64,000 bases of DNA from Artemia franciscana (taxonomy: Eukaryota > Arthropoda > Branchiopoda > Anostraca > Artemiidae), in assembly GCF_032884065.1 (NCBI RefSeq), contig NC_088879.1, positions 21,624,038 to 21,688,037 on the forward strand, in the 5' to 3' direction. Positions 23,100 to 35,221 of the stretch are shown here, in pieces. The notes beneath the pieces are model-generated. The model was not told the DNA's origin and did no database searches. It worked only from the letters and a program-made list of their open reading frames with translations. How positions within the stretch are numbered: position 1 is the stretch's first letter; each line of letters opens with the position of its first letter. Position numbers and translations under genes: made by a program.

Positions 23100-24681
23100 G
23101 AAAAAATTCAAACATACAAGTAGGGCCGTGGAAATATAATACCGGATTCTTAGGTTAATGGAATTTGGAACAAATTAGGTTAATGGAATTTACATAGAGC
23201 AAACTTCATTATAAAAAAAAAATATATACCGTAAAAGGACCTTTATGCTTAGGTCACTGATTAGCAACGTGAGATTTCAAGTATAGGCCCCTAATATTTA
23301 ACAGTGGATCTCAAATATGGAGCTGTGGATAGAAGTGTTCGACTATGTGTGAGCTTCGTGTGGATTAAAATCGAGACGGTTTTTTATAGTAGTAGTCATA
23401 GGGGCACACAGGCTCAGTCTTAGGGGAGGGGGTATCAAACAGTCATATTTTGCTTCTCATTTTGCAGCATAAAGTAATAATGTTCATCATAACAAACTGG
23501 CCTTAAAATTGTGAACTGGCATTATAGAATGGTGCAGCGTGTGATTACCGACGTGTAAACCACCATAGTAAAATTATGACATTAGCAAGAAGGTTAACTT
23601 TTACATCGCAAGCCTTGAAACCCTGAAATCCAAATTAGGACCTTCTAATCATTCTTACTGAAAAATTTTGCACACCCTAATCTCAATAAGGAATAAAAAA
23701 GTAACTAATTGCGGATGACTTAACATGTTTAGATTTTGACGTTTATGTTCCATTACTAGCTTCAGAATCATAATAAGCAAGCTCATAAATCTTTACAAGC
23801 CAGCTTTATCAGAAACTAAGTATCACTTACGAAATATATAATGTGGGTCTAATTTAGGACAGAAATACTGCAACTTTAGTGATTTTTAATGATTATCATA
23901 TACGACCCTCAATAACACCCATGACAATTCCAGTCAAGTAAATCAAAATTATTAATTGATTCAGGTCTCAAAATATTTAACATTTACGTCATTTTTAAAT
24001 ATACAAGTAACATTTTAGGTTCCACATTGTATTATAAGACTTGGATATTTAATAGAAATCACATGAACTATTAACAAACAACTTTTCATCCAAGCCTTAA
24101 ATCCATTACCACCAAGCTCAGACTCTCGTAGATATCAATTCTGGTGTAAATCAACGGCTGATTGTGAAGTATGTACTTAACATCTTTTTATGTTAAACTA
24201 AAAAATATTGGCCTAAAACTTGCAATAAGGAAGCTCAAAAATTATTCAATACTAACTTCCCTGGAGCACAATTTTTTATTGGGGCGGGGACTTAAGTGTT
24301 ACAGTACACAAGTTATATTGATAATAGGCAAACTCAAAATATCTTAAATTAGTAAAAGTTCTAAAACAAGTCCTATATGGAGACAAAATGCTACGCAAAT
24401 ATAATCGAACTGTGATCTAATAATGTGTACGCACGTAAGGATGAATATGACATTCGGCATGACATTCCAAAAACAATGAAATCATATTTCATTTAATTGT
24501 ATTACACATAAAATTATCATGCAACTAAAATGGAATTTTGATTCATTTTCTTTGAAAAACGATAAATTTTTTCCTTTGCTAATTTAGCAGGAAGTACACT
24601 AACATCTTAAACTAGTATTAATATATTCAGCCTCTCAGCTTCTGAAAACACCAACACACAAATATGAGCAAAATAACTTAC
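23100..24681. other. Intron 3 of TTI1-like gene
   Basis: AT-rich sequence with no recognised transposon or gene. Confidence 0.6.
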
Positions 24682-24859
24682 TTAAGTTCTTTGCTTTTTT
24701 CATCTTTTGCTGAAGAAAGCAGTGCATGTATGAGAACTGCAAGAGTTAAAGAGCCATCTTTAGAGAAAAGGTCTTCTTTAACCTTCGATACAGTTGTAAA
24801 CAACAGTATTCTGAAGCACTTTATGATTTGCAGTTTAACATCCTCGCCAAAGTTAACTC
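24682..24859 (-). CDS. TTI1: TTI1-like protein, exon 3
   Basis: Acceptor TATTATTTCAG and donor GTAAGT bound 178 bases: VNFGEDVKLQIIKCFRILLF, TTVSKVKEDLFSKDGSLTLA, VLIHALLSSAKDEKSKELK. This aligns with the second conserved helical region of TTI1, where a 'SEELKLAVIQ' type helix is followed by 'LLLGLAEQEKSKQIK'; the EKSK-LK end is the best single match. Two bases at each edge complete codons with exons 2 and 4, so the frame is continuous. Confidence 0.78.
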
Positions 24860-27341
24860 CTGAAATAATAAATTTTAAAGTGCAAGACATGAGAACCCAG
24901 GAATTTCAATATTATCATTTTAACACCCAAAAAGGACAAAATAGGGGATATCTCCACTCAACAAACGATTTATTCGAAAATAATAAAGAAAAGATCCTGC
25001 GACTCCGATATTAAAAAATGGACATATGATTTCTTTGAGGCACAAGACGTAATGAAGTTCAAGTGTAACATAGTGACACGGCGTGCAAAAATGAAGTGCA
25101 GGTGGCATCGTATCTATACACCGCAGGGCAGAAGATTTTCATAATCTAAATACTGTTTGAGGATTGATACTCACAGGATTTATTTTATCTTGTTCATACT
25201 CAAAAGGGGGATAGAGAATTCACGAAAGATCAACTCGATGGACAGCTTCCTCAGAAAAATTTTGGGTGAAAACTGATAAGCTTAGAGACTAGAATAAAAT
25301 AACACGTGGTCTTCCAGCCATTAGACGGCTTTTGCTTTCAAATACTTTTATTTCAAGAAATAATTGAGCAAAATTTTTAAGTACTTTTACTAGTAAAAAC
25401 TTAGAAAGGTAATTAATTCTTTACACTTAAATAAAGTTTTAAAACTATTTGTTACTAGAACAACACTAAATTGACCAATTACTACGTTAATGCTTTAGTT
25501 TTCGATCTTAAAATAAGAGAAATGTTAACTTTAATATTGAAGATTTATTTTGTCTTAGCAGTCATAACTGGCTTCAGACAATAACCGTTAAGCAAGAGTT
25601 TTTGAAAAGACTTTAAACCAGCAAATTTCTCCTTGAAAAAAAGGCCAAATGACGTATAAAATAACCCAGCAGTCACCCAACAGAGTTAAAGTGTGTTATG
25701 GTAACAATGGCATGATGCTAGACAGCCAAAACGGTACAATGATGTATCTTAAACGACCATATCACATGCCCCAGCCTATCCCTTCTGCCCTTGTATTGCA
25801 TGGAAGCGAGAACATACCTTATTCCACAGAGCTTAAGTTCTTAGATGTACACCTTGATTGATTCTTATTATTTAAAATACATATAGCCCACATTCGCTAC
25901 CTCGTCCTTAGGCAGGCGAAAACTTGTTTATATTATTAAATTGGCTATTATTAAATGACTTATTTCTAATGAACAATTACTAGAAATTTTTGAAACAACA
26001 TAACATATTTCTGTTTTAGTTCACAATCCTTATACAGTGAAAAATATTTCAAATTCGTATCATAAAACCTGAAGAAAATTATGCAAGTAATATTACTACA
26101 CAGCTCAATAGATCTAGAATACCAAGATCTAGGATTACTTACATAAGAAAGTATTATGCACCTAGAAAAAAAATGAGGCTTTAATAAGGTTTTTTCTTCA
26201 AGATTTACGGATAGATTCATATTATGATACTAAAATCAAAGATAATCATATGGATATCCAACAACGTAAGAATCATTCCTAAGAAAAATTTGATGAAACA
26301 TTAGATTACTATTTTTAGGGGTTAATTTCCTAAAGTTTATTCTAGCATTGACTCAGGAGCAATGTACATGTTCGAGCATAAAACCAAATATTTCTTCAAA
26401 TCTCTCCACCGAGTTGTGGGTTCCCTCAAATTAAAACAAACAATTTTTTTTTAACTTTGTCTTTCCGCCGTCCTAATAAAATAATTAGCCAGCATTTTTT
26501 GGAACAAATTGAATTGTTGTTTAAAAAAACTGTCGGAGACATTGAACCACAATATTCAAAAACTTATAGAGAATCGCAATTGTCAATATTTCTTACAGAA
26601 AGCAAATTCTTCTATCGGCTTTCAAATAATATCTTCGGAGACAGACTAGCATAGTAGGCTATGCAGAATTTGCCTCTAAAAGAATCTACATCATAAATTA
26701 GGCTTAAGCCATTTCTTTGCTATCCAAAAAAACATTTTTTTTGCAGCCAATTGCGCTTCTGCAAGCAAGCAAATAACTGTTAGCTAACATCTTGAGTGAA
26801 TTTCTCTATCAGATTTAGCGTTATTTGAGTAAACTGTTAGAGAACCCGAAACCCAGTGTTTGAATGCTGAAAAAATCGTGAAGCAATATAACTAGTTTCT
26901 ATGCAATATGCTTTGAGAAAGAATCCATGACTTTTAGCATTTCTTACAATTTGCAAATTATTTTCTTTCTTTCCAAAATATATTTTCAGAGATAGGCTAC
27001 GCTGAAATAATTTTTATGAAGAGTATACATTTTCTTTTAATTTTCAACTTAGTAAATACTTTTCTGAAAAATCCAAGCAATTTTTTTCTCATATAACATT
27101 TTTTTTTTCTTGAAGCAACAGAAAATTGTTGGTAAACATTGTTAGTAAACAATTGGGCATTGGAAAAATGCCTATAAGTGTCTTCCTAAGGCGTTTTGTT
27201 TCATACACTGGCCAAGATTTCTACTATTCAAATCAAAAATTATTTTATATACTCTGTAAATAAACTGCCGGAATTTAACTCTCAATACAGCTAAGGATAG
27301 TCCGGATAAGTGACCTTTTAGGACTGGGGCTGAATCCTTAC
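24860..27341. other. Intron 2 of TTI1-like gene with a LINE scrap
   Basis: Apart from the LINE fragment at 25649-25861, the rest is AT-rich and featureless to me. Confidence 0.6.
25649..25861 (+). pseudogene. LINE RT fragment
   Basis: A 70-codon frame ends SALVLHGSENIPYSTELKFL and DVHLD. 'IPYS-ELKFLDVHLD' is the block after the RT catalytic box in CR1/Jockey-type LINEs ('LKFLGVHLD'). It lies opposite to the host gene in intron 2. No other part of the element is visible nearby. Confidence 0.65.
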
Positions 27342-27472
27342 CTTGAGCGTTTCGATCCAAAAACAATGAAAGATGACTTAAAATGCTCAAAAAAACTTCT
27401 TTATTTTCAAATGAATCTTGCGATAAACTAAGAGACAGAATCTGCACAAGATTTTCAACAACCGTTTCTCTT
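27342..27472 (-). CDS. TTI1: TTI1-like protein, exon 2
   Basis: A long T run with CAG acceptor and donor GTAAGGAT bound 131 bases encoding RETVVENLVQILSLSLSQDS, FENKEVFLSILSHLSLFLDR and NAQ. Its first base completes AG-A (Arg) with exon 1; its last G makes Gly with exon 3. This helix pair corresponds to 'ERLIQSVVECLTFVLSS...ELFSELSACLY' of TTI1, with the R-E start and LVQILSLSL helix in register. Confidence 0.78.
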
Positions 27473-27988
27473 CTGAAAAAAAAAAAAAAAAATAATTATA
27501 ATGGGAGTATGTCTTAGAATCAGAACACAATAGATTAAATCCAGTTAATACAAACAAACTGAATACATAGACACCTAATACAATACAAGTACAATGAAAA
27601 CATGGGGTAGCATAGGATAGCACAAAAATCTTTCTTGGTATTTGAAACAACTATGTACAAAAATTGGCCTGAGCCTTGACACAGTCTTTTGAGCGCGTCC
27701 CAATACTAAAGCGCAAATTTTTGGTTCCGTGAATTTTATTTAGCAAAACCTTGTCACAATGTCCTGTAATTACTGAACCAATAGATTTTCGCAAAACAAC
27801 ACTTCCTTTTATATTATGTTGTGGCTCATAAAATTTTTGTTGCTTACATTCATCTTACATTGTTGACTAGTGTAGAATTCATAAATTTAGTATTCTATCC
27901 TTCTCTGCTTAAATGGGAGCAAATTCACAGTCACAGTCTTAAAAAAATTCGCAAGTATTACCTATAGTATGTCACAGGAGCATCTTAC

Positions 27989-28179
27989 CTTTTAAATAAG
28001 ACCGGCTCATTATGTAAGAAACCAGCGCTTCGGAGCACCATATTTAGTACCGGTATGAGACATTCCCTAAATTTTCTGATTTTCAGCAATTCAATTCCGT
28101 CAGGTGATTTTAGCTTCTTCAACAGATTCATAACAGTTTCGTCACTAGGACTTTTTACCAAGTTCATAACAGCATCCAT
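27989..28179 (-). CDS. TTI1: TTI1-like protein, exon 1 with start codon
   Basis: ATG at 28179 is preceded in frame by TGA four codons upstream, so the start is secure. The exon gives 63 codons plus two bases: MDAVMNLVKSPSDETVMNLL, KKLKSPDGIELLKIRKFREC, LIPVLNMVLRSAGFLHNEPV, LFKR. The pattern of a leading helix, then 'L-KLR--Y-IPL---L' fits the TTI1 N-terminus. Donor is GTAAGATG. Joined to exons 2-4 it gives about 216 residues of uninterrupted frame. The remaining protein (TTI1 is usually over 1000 residues) is not found here except exons 5 and 6. Confidence 0.78.
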
Positions 28180-28680
28180 GTTTGACAATCAGAGAAGGAA
28201 TACTCTAAAAAAATTCAAAATCTTAGCAATACCTCCACAACAAACAGGGTTACATTTTATAAGTGTTTGGCTATTTTGCTTAATATTACATAGCGCTGGT
28301 GTTACAAGCCAAATTTTTTATCACTCTCAAAAATAACTGACTAAATTAAACACTTGACAATTCATCTCTGTTCTTTTTATCAGGGACTTTTGCTTATCAG
28401 AATATTGAACTTACAATCTTTCAATGAGACACAAAGGTTACAGACTAACACCTACTTCATATACAAATTAGATACAATATGAAAATCTGGTTTATCCAAA
28501 ACAAATCTTCATTATAATTAAATGAGTTTTTAACACAGTAATTACTTATTTATACAGGTTATCTAAAGCAATTTTAGATTGTGTCACAGAAAATATTAAT
28601 GGCTAAGAATGTATCTGGTTTATTAATCTGAGATAAAAATCATGCCAATGTTTTCTAGTAAAGTCTATCTGTGAAAAAGT
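28180..28680. other. Upstream region of TTI1-like gene
   Basis: No TATA box or initiator can be named with confidence. No gene is seen. Confidence 0.4.
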
Positions 28681-30030
28681 AATATTTGCAAAATTTCGGG
28701 CCCTTGCCCCTGGAGCTGTTTGATCATAGCAAATCCAAAGGAGTATTAACTGAACCTTTCAACGCGGAGAACAGGGGAGGAGGTGAGAGGAAAGTTTGAC
28801 TGATTGTCCAATTTTTTAAGAACGGCTACTGAAACACAGGGGCCGTTTAATTCGAATACGAAGCTTTTTTAAAAGTGTAACAGCTTTAGCGTAAAGAGCA
28901 AAGTATTGAGGAGGGGGTAACTCTTCAAACACTGGATAATTTATGACCGTTTTGAGTTTTAATCGTGTTCCTTGCTTTCAGTTAAAAAAAACTTGTTTTT
29001 TCTTTAATTTAATTTCTGTTCTTTTTCCAAATAATGCAGGTAAATCTGGTTCACCCTCCATTAAGTATACCTCCCCCCCCCCCCACAGGGGAAACTCCTC
29101 TGTGAAAATTTCATCTGACGTAAAGTAGACCCCCCCCCCTGATGTTCCCAAAAACAGTTCCATCCTCGCTGAAAATACCCCCTCCCCATAAAATTTCTTG
29201 CGGGTGATTCAGCCTTAAAAACTATCCTTAGCATATTTACATTTGAAAAAGACTTTAATCTCTAATTGGTATCTCAATCACTTCAAAAATACTCCTTTCG
29301 TGCAATTTTTTTCAGAAATCAAAACACGCAGCCCGATATTTCCTCAAGAATATATCCACATGCAAAATTAAGTTGGCAAGGAGAATGTAAAACAATTAAA
29401 AAGAATTTCATATATGAATAATGTCAAATCCCCAGTGTAAAATTTTCTCTGGAAAACTCACCCCCTCCATGGAAATTAACCTCCCCGAGGGAGATTCCCC
29501 CAATGGAAATCCACCCCAAGAACAAAATCCCTCCCCCCGATAAATTTCTGTATACTTCCCAATGATAAATACCATACGTAAGCAATGGGCAAATTTCATA
29601 GCTTACAGGCCTCTCCCGTGGACTGTGGGGGGTTATTTTACCATTAAAGACATAGCTATTTGATCTTTCAACTATACTGAACAAAATGGCAATCTCAAAA
29701 TTTTGATCACATATCTCTGGGAAATGAGCGTAAGAGGGGGTCAGTTTCCCTTAAATCTTTTTTCACAAAAAAGGGTACTAGAACTTTGAATTTCCATTCA
29801 ATTACGCCCTTTCCCGATCTTGTAGGACCACTATTTCAATATAATCACACCTGGGAAAAAAAAAAATAAAACACGCATCCCTGATGTATCTTCTGACATA
29901 AAAAGCAAAATTCCACATTTTTGTATATAGGAGCTTGAAACTTCTACAGTAGGAGTGTCAGGCACGCAGAATCTGATGGTGCTATTTTCATCAATATTTC
30001 AATATCTGCTCCATATTTAAAAAAATCAGC
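28680..30030 (+). repeat. C-rich dispersed repeat copy
   Basis: Closely resembles 17.6-18.8 kb in order: TGAGTTTTAA...TTCCTT-CTTTCAGT, AATTTAATTTCTG-TC, AATAATGCAG-TAAATCTGGTT, 'ATGCAAAATT-AGTTGGCA', AAGCAATGGGCAAATTTC, CACATTTTTGTATATAGGAG, AATCTGATGGTGCTATTTTC. No protein is encoded; the short open frames here are by-products. Confidence 0.75.
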
Positions 30031-30039
30031 CAGTAGTAA

Positions 30040-30240
30040 AGCTATAACGTATTTAAAATGGCCCATAGGAGGTATACTTTGGGATCAACTAACCCCTCAA
30101 GATGTTATTACGCACACCTGGGTCTTACGCACCACTATAGTGCACCTGTGTGTTTTGGTATTGTACATCTGTATTTCACGCAATACTACAGTATACCTGT
30201 ATATTAAGTAATAGGGAATGTTTACTTATGCTGACAATGC
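30040..30240 (+). repeat. Partial copy of inverted-repeat element terminus
   Basis: AGGAGGTATACTTTGGGATC, then TATTACGCACACCTGGGTCT, matches 33304-33372 (AGGAGGTATACTATTGGAGC, ATTACGCTCACCTGCGTCTT). It continues with short CACCTG-TGT units. A Helitron has landed next to it at 30276. Confidence 0.7.
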
Positions 30241-30394
30241 CGTAATCTTGCGTGACATGTTAGTTTTATTGATAACTAGCTGTTGGGGTAGCGATTCGCG
30301 CCCCCCAAGCCCCCCGGGCGCGTAAGTCGTTACGCGCCATATTAGTTACGCGCCATTGTAGTTGTGTGCCTGTGTCCCACCTGTGAATATAGAT

Positions 30395-30435
<41 letters not shown>

Positions 30436-30436
30436 T

Positions 30437-30650
30437 TTAACTACGTAAAACTTGCGAATATACAACATCCTTCGCTGTCCCATTGTCTGTGCATATAAAT
30501 AGATTGTCAGGTTTACCGACTCTTAAACATGCAACATATAATTGTTCATGGGAAAAATAATCCGTATTCAGATCTATACCTCATTATTCTAATGATTGCC
30601 CTTGAGCTTTGTTGATGGCGATTGCTAATCGAACATTCCCTGTGTCCCGG
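30437..30650 (-). pseudogene. Helitron helicase C-terminal remnant
   Basis: Minus frame: [17 protein letters not shown], two stops, [36 protein letters not shown], stop at 30437. The same double stop as the 5.3-kb copy. R of the CSRV box is kept but S is L. Confidence 0.82.
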
Positions 30651-30830
30651 TCGTCATTTATATATCCCCCCTGTGCCCCCCCCGCGTCCTCGTTGTAGTT
30701 GTGTCCCTGTGTCCCGGTCGTCATTTATATTCCCTGTGTCCCGTTCGTTATTTGTGTCCCGGTGTCCCAGTCTGTGATTTATCTTTGAGTGTCCTGGTCG
30801 TCATTTATATTCCCTGTGTCCCGGTCTATA
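30650..30830 (-). repeat. Helitron minisatellite, short array
   Basis: About six units of the 26-27 bp family, the shortest array among the complete copies. Confidence 0.85.
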
Positions 30831-30959
30831 ATTTCGTTAGTCGACAAACATGACATCAGTCGACAGTCGACAAACATGACGTCAGTACACAAACAACTTA
30901 TTTTTATATATATATAGATGACGTGATCTCACGTGACCTGTTTCTTCCAGGCCCCTGGG

Positions 30960-31180
30960 AAAGTCCTGGTTGTAACTGAGGGCAACACACAAGTAGATGT
31001 TACGTAATGAGGGCCCACATGTGAGTGTTGCGTAATGGCGGTAAACACCTGAGTGTTATATAATTGTGGCGACCATGTGGTATGTTACGTAACGACGGTG
31101 CATACGTGGAATGTTATGTAATGACGATGCACAAATGGGATGTTATGTAATACTTTAAGAGATTTTTTTCAGGATTTCAT
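30960..31180 (+). repeat. Short tandem repeat, ATGTTACGTAATG-type units
   Basis: About six units of 30-40 bases with GTTACGTAATG, 'GTGTTGCGTAATGGCGG', 'TGTTATGTAATGACG'. The palindromic core TTACGTAA recurs. It resembles the sub-terminal part of the element copies at 30.1 and 33.3 kb (ATTACGC...). Confidence 0.65.
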
Positions 31181-31554
31181 TTTCTTTTCAAGGTTTTTTT
31201 TTTCTTCAAAATGTTTTTTTTCTTCAAGATTTTATTTTCAAAATTTTTTCCTCGGGGAACCTTTATATTCCAAAGATTTTTGTGTTATTCAAAGATTTAT
31301 GAATCGAAAGACATTTCCCCGCAACTTAACTATGCGCTAGACAGCACGACCAAGATAGCCTTCCTAATATTATAATTTGAGGAATACTTTCTAATGGAAA
31401 CGTTTCGAAAAATATACGGATAGCGCGTTTCCCAACCATTGTCGTCGAGCCGTATAACTACCAAGCAAAGCTATTGATTTTTGCTCTATTGGACACACCT
31501 GTTGGCTAGATTGTATTAATGTTCTAACGTGACCTAGACAATGCTTTGTTTCAA

Positions 31555-32115
31555 GGAAGTTGTTTATTTACGTGTTAGATTTCAGTCCCCTCCCCGGACC
31601 AATTCCTGTAACAACTCCCACCTTAATTTTAAAATGTTTCATGGAAATTATTTGTTTAAGATCGCTTATTGGGTGTTACATTTCAGTTCCCCTCCGCCGA
31701 AAAAACTCCTTTAACACCTGCCACATTAACGTTAAGCTCTTTTATGGAAGTTATTTCTTTACGATAGCTTATTGGGCGTTAGATTTCAGTCCCCCCCTCT
31801 ATCAAAAAGAAATTCTGTTAACACCTCCCACCTTAACTTTAAGCTCTTTTATGGAAGTTATTTATTTAAGATCACTTATTGAGTCTTAGATTTCAGTCCC
31901 CCTCTGCTGAAAAAATTCCTTTAACACCTACCACCTTAACATTGAGCTCTTCTATGGAAGTTATTTATTTGCGATAGCTTATTGGGTGTTAGATTTCAGT
32001 CCCCCTCCGCCGGAGTCTTTTAACCCCCCCCCACCATAACTTTAAGCTCTTTTATGGAATTTATTTAGTTACTATAGCTTATTGGGTCTTAGACTTCAGT
32101 CCCCCATCCCCAGAA
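31555..32115 (+). repeat. Tandem array, ~105-bp unit
   Basis: Five to six units, each with GCTTATTGGGTGTTAGATTT, CAGTCCCCCTC, CACC-ACCTTAAC and TTAAGCTCTTTTATGGAAGT. Starts of CAGTCCC are near 31581, 31684, 31783, 31892, 31994 and 32096. Confidence 0.88.
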
Positions 32116-32117
32116 AA

Positions 32118-32720
32118 TGGAGGGGCGTTTACTGTCTTCTTCTGCCATAAAAATCAATTTTTCCCTGAACAGGATCAAAATATCAGAGGGATCGATTTTT
32201 CATAGTTTAAAGCCTTATAACATGAGGTTTATAGCCACCCTTTATTGACAAAACAGGGCCGAAGGGCATTTACTGTCATTTTGTGCCATAAAAGACCTAT
32301 TTTTGCAAAAACAGAAAATATCAGAGAAATTCAGTTTCATAGTCTAAAGCTTAAAACAGGAGGTTGTGAGCCATCCCATCTTGACAGACCATCGCAGAGG
32401 GGCATTTACTACTATTTTGTACAAAAAAGATCCATTTTTGCCCAAACACAACTAAAATATCAGAGAAATCGATTTTTCATAGTGTAAAGCATTAAAACTG
32501 GAGGTTATAAGCTACCCTTACTTGAAAAACCGCTGCAGAGGGGCGTTTACTGCCATTTTGTGCCATAAAAGATCAATTTTTGCCCAAACAGGATCAAAAT
32601 ATCAGATTAATCAATATTTCATAGTCTAAAACTTTAAAGCAGGAGGTTTTAAGTCCCCCTATCTTGACAAAACGCCACAGAGGGGCGTTTACTGCAGTTT
32701 TGTACTATACAAGATTATTT
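32118..32720 (+). repeat. Tandem array, ~142-bp unit
   Basis: Units begin GAGGGGCGTTTACTG (near 32122, 32262, 32399, 32538, 32682) and contain TTTTGTGCCATAAAAGATCA, CAAAATATCAGA-AATC and AAAACAGGAGGTT. Period runs 137-144 bp. It abuts the 105-bp array directly. Confidence 0.88.
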
Positions 32721-32933
32721 TTTTCAAATGTTAGTCCAAGGCAATTGCCAACCTTTGACACTCAATGGATGGCACGCGGCACCCTTTGGCGTGCATTATC
32801 ACACACGAGAAATTTTTCAGGCATTTTCCGGAATAAAAAGTCTGTTTACACTAGAATCGTTCGTTTAAACTTAAAGGCAAATTCTAAATAGCGTTTCTTC
32901 TGATGACTCGTCGCAATCGAAGGCAGCGTGGTA

Positions 32934-33372
32934 CAATTTGCCTGCCTAGTGGCACCCTCTGGCCTACAATATGATAACTAAACCATTTTCCACCTTTTTC
33001 CCCAAAAAATAAGCTTATAAACTAGAATTGACCATTGTTTTTTATTTGAAATGCAGGAGCTTGCCATTTCATTGTTAGATTTTGATGTTTATTGGCATTT
33101 CACCCCCCTTCTCTGTATTTCCAGTGATTTTGTAAATAAAAAAAATCTCTTTAATTCTTAAAAAGGACATAGAATTTAAAACATTTTCTTGAATAAGCCT
33201 TTTCCTTCTTCACAACACTTGTATAGATCTAAAACAATCCATAGAAATCAAGATCAATACATAGAAATCCAGTAGTGGGGGGTTTTGCATTTGACAACGC
33301 TTATAGGAGGTATACTATTGGAGCTACCAGCTCCCCTAAGACGTCATTACGCTCACCTGCGTCTTGCGCAAT
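32934..33372 (+). repeat. Left inverted repeat of satellite-bearing element
   Basis: Matches the reverse complement of 35222-35642, including AAGCTTATAAACTAGAATTG, GCTTGCCATTTCATTGTTAG, TTGGCATTTCACCCCCTTC and GAGCTACCAGCTCCCCTAAG. Identity is roughly 75-85% by eye with indels. A further partial copy of its outer part (GGCACCCTTTGGCGTGCATT) lies at 32770-32870. Confidence 0.82.
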
Positions 33373-35221
33373 AATATAGTACAATACAAACAATTCAAAC
33401 ATAATCCAGAAAATTCCTACAAAACATAAAAATTAGTCTTGTGAGATACAAAAATAAATTGCACAGCTCTGACATAGTTTAAACAGAATACATAGTTGGT
33501 GCAGAACAACAAAATACTTGCTACAAAACACTAAAATTCTAACAAAAAGTTCAGACATAATCCAAATAATTCTTTCAAAAACAGAGATAATTCTAATAAA
33601 ATACAAAACACTGCATAATTCTTAAATAGTTCTAACAAAATGAAAAATAGTTGGTTCAAAACACAAAATACTTGCTACAAAACACAAAAATTCTAACAAC
33701 GCCCCAAATACTTCTAATAGAATATAAAAAGTTCATGTATAATCCAAAATAATTTCTAAAAAACAGAAAGAACTCTTACAAAATACAAAAATACTTTGCA
33801 TAATTCTAAAATAGTTCTAACAGAATGAAAAGTAGTTGTGGAGAACACAAAATACTTGCTACAAAAGACAAAAATACCAACAACGTCCCAAATACTTCTT
33901 ATAGAATAAGAAAAGTTAAAACACAATCCAAATAATTCCTATAAAACAGAGCTATTTCTTACAGCAGACAAAAATACTATGCAAAATTCTAAAATGGTTC
34001 ACAAGAAGAAAAATGGTTTGTTCAGAACACAAAATACTTGCTACACAACACAAATATTGTAAACACATTTTAAATACTTTTTACGGAATACAAAAAGTTC
34101 AAACATAATCCAAAATAATTCCTACAGAATAAAAATAATTCTCAAAAATAAGAAAAATATTTTGCACAACTCTTAAATAGTTCTAACGGAATGAAATAAT
34201 GTTGATGCAGAACACAAAATTACTTGCTACAAGACACAAAATTGTAACAAATACTAATTCTAAATTCTAAAAACACACCAAATACTTCTTATACAATACA
34301 AAAAGTCCAAATATAATCCAAAACAACTGCAAAACAAAAAATTATTCCTACAAAATACAAAATATTCTGCACAATTGTGAAATAGTTCTAACACAATGAA
34401 AAATAGTTGGTGCAGAAAACAGAATACTTGCTAAAAAACAATAAAATTCTAACAAAATGCCAAATACTTCTTATGGAATACAAATAAGTTCAAACATAAT
34501 CCAAATACTTCCTATAAAAACAAAAAAATTATTCTTGCAAAATACAAAAATACTTTACACAATTTTAAAATAGTTCTTACAGAATGAAAGATAGTTGGTG
34601 GAGAACATAAAATATCCGCTACAAAATACAAAAATTCTAAGAAAATCCCAAATACTTCTTATAGAATACAAAAAGTTCAAACATAATCAAAAGTAACTCC
34701 TAAAAACAAAAAATTTTCTTACAAAATACAAAAATACTTTGAACAATTCTAAAATAGTTCTGACAGAATGAAGAACAGTTGGTACAGAATACAAATTACT
34801 TGAACACGAAAATTCAAACAGAACCCCAAATTTTTCTTTTAGAATACAAAAAGTTCAACCATAACACAAATAATTCCTACAAAACAGAAATAATTCTTGC
34901 AAATACAAAAATACTTTGTACAATTCTAAAATAGTTCTAACATAACTAAAAATAGTTGGTTCAGAACACAAAATATTTACTATAAGACACGAAAATTCTA
35001 ACAGCATCCCAAATACTTCTTATAGAATATGAAAAAGTTAAAAAAGGATCCAAAATAACTCTAACAAAACAAAAAAATTATTGTTTCGAAATGAAAAAAT
35101 ACTTTGCAAAATTCTAAAATAGTTTTAACAGAGTGAAAAGTATTTAGTGTAGAACACAAATACTTGCTACAAAACAAAAGATTACAACAACATCCCAAAT
35201 ACTTATTATAGAATACAAAAG
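33373..35221 (+). repeat. Tandem array, ~185-bp unit
   Basis: About ten units, each with CACAAAATACTTGCTACAAA, AAATTCTAACAA, CCAAATACTTCTTATAGAAT, AAAAAGTTCAAACATAATCC, 'ATACTTTGCACAATTCTAAA' and ATAGTTCTAACAGAATGAAA. CTTGCTAC-type landmarks fall near 33517, 33671, 33857, 34039, 34221, 34427, 34615, 34799, 34979 and 35164. The unit is low in G and itself built of shorter AATTCTAACA-like words. Confidence 0.88.

Larger units (their letters stand above)
30276..30918 (-). mobile_element. Complete non-autonomous Helitron, minus strand
   Basis: Minus-strand start TCTATATATATATAAAAATA at 30918 and end CTAG at 30276, flanked on the plus strand by A (30275) and T (30919): exact Helitron boundaries, length 643 bp. 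Contents in element order: GACGTCA repeats, minisatellite, helicase remnant, (AT)n, the CACAGGTGGGACACAGG region, G-rich 3' end. The 3' hairpin is imperfect (TTGGGGTAGCGATTCGCGCC in complement). Confidence 0.88.

Noticed and set aside
33373..35221. Regular repeats that could suggest a CRISPR array
   Set aside because: Units of about 185 bp are contiguous with no unique spacers; eukaryotic context.
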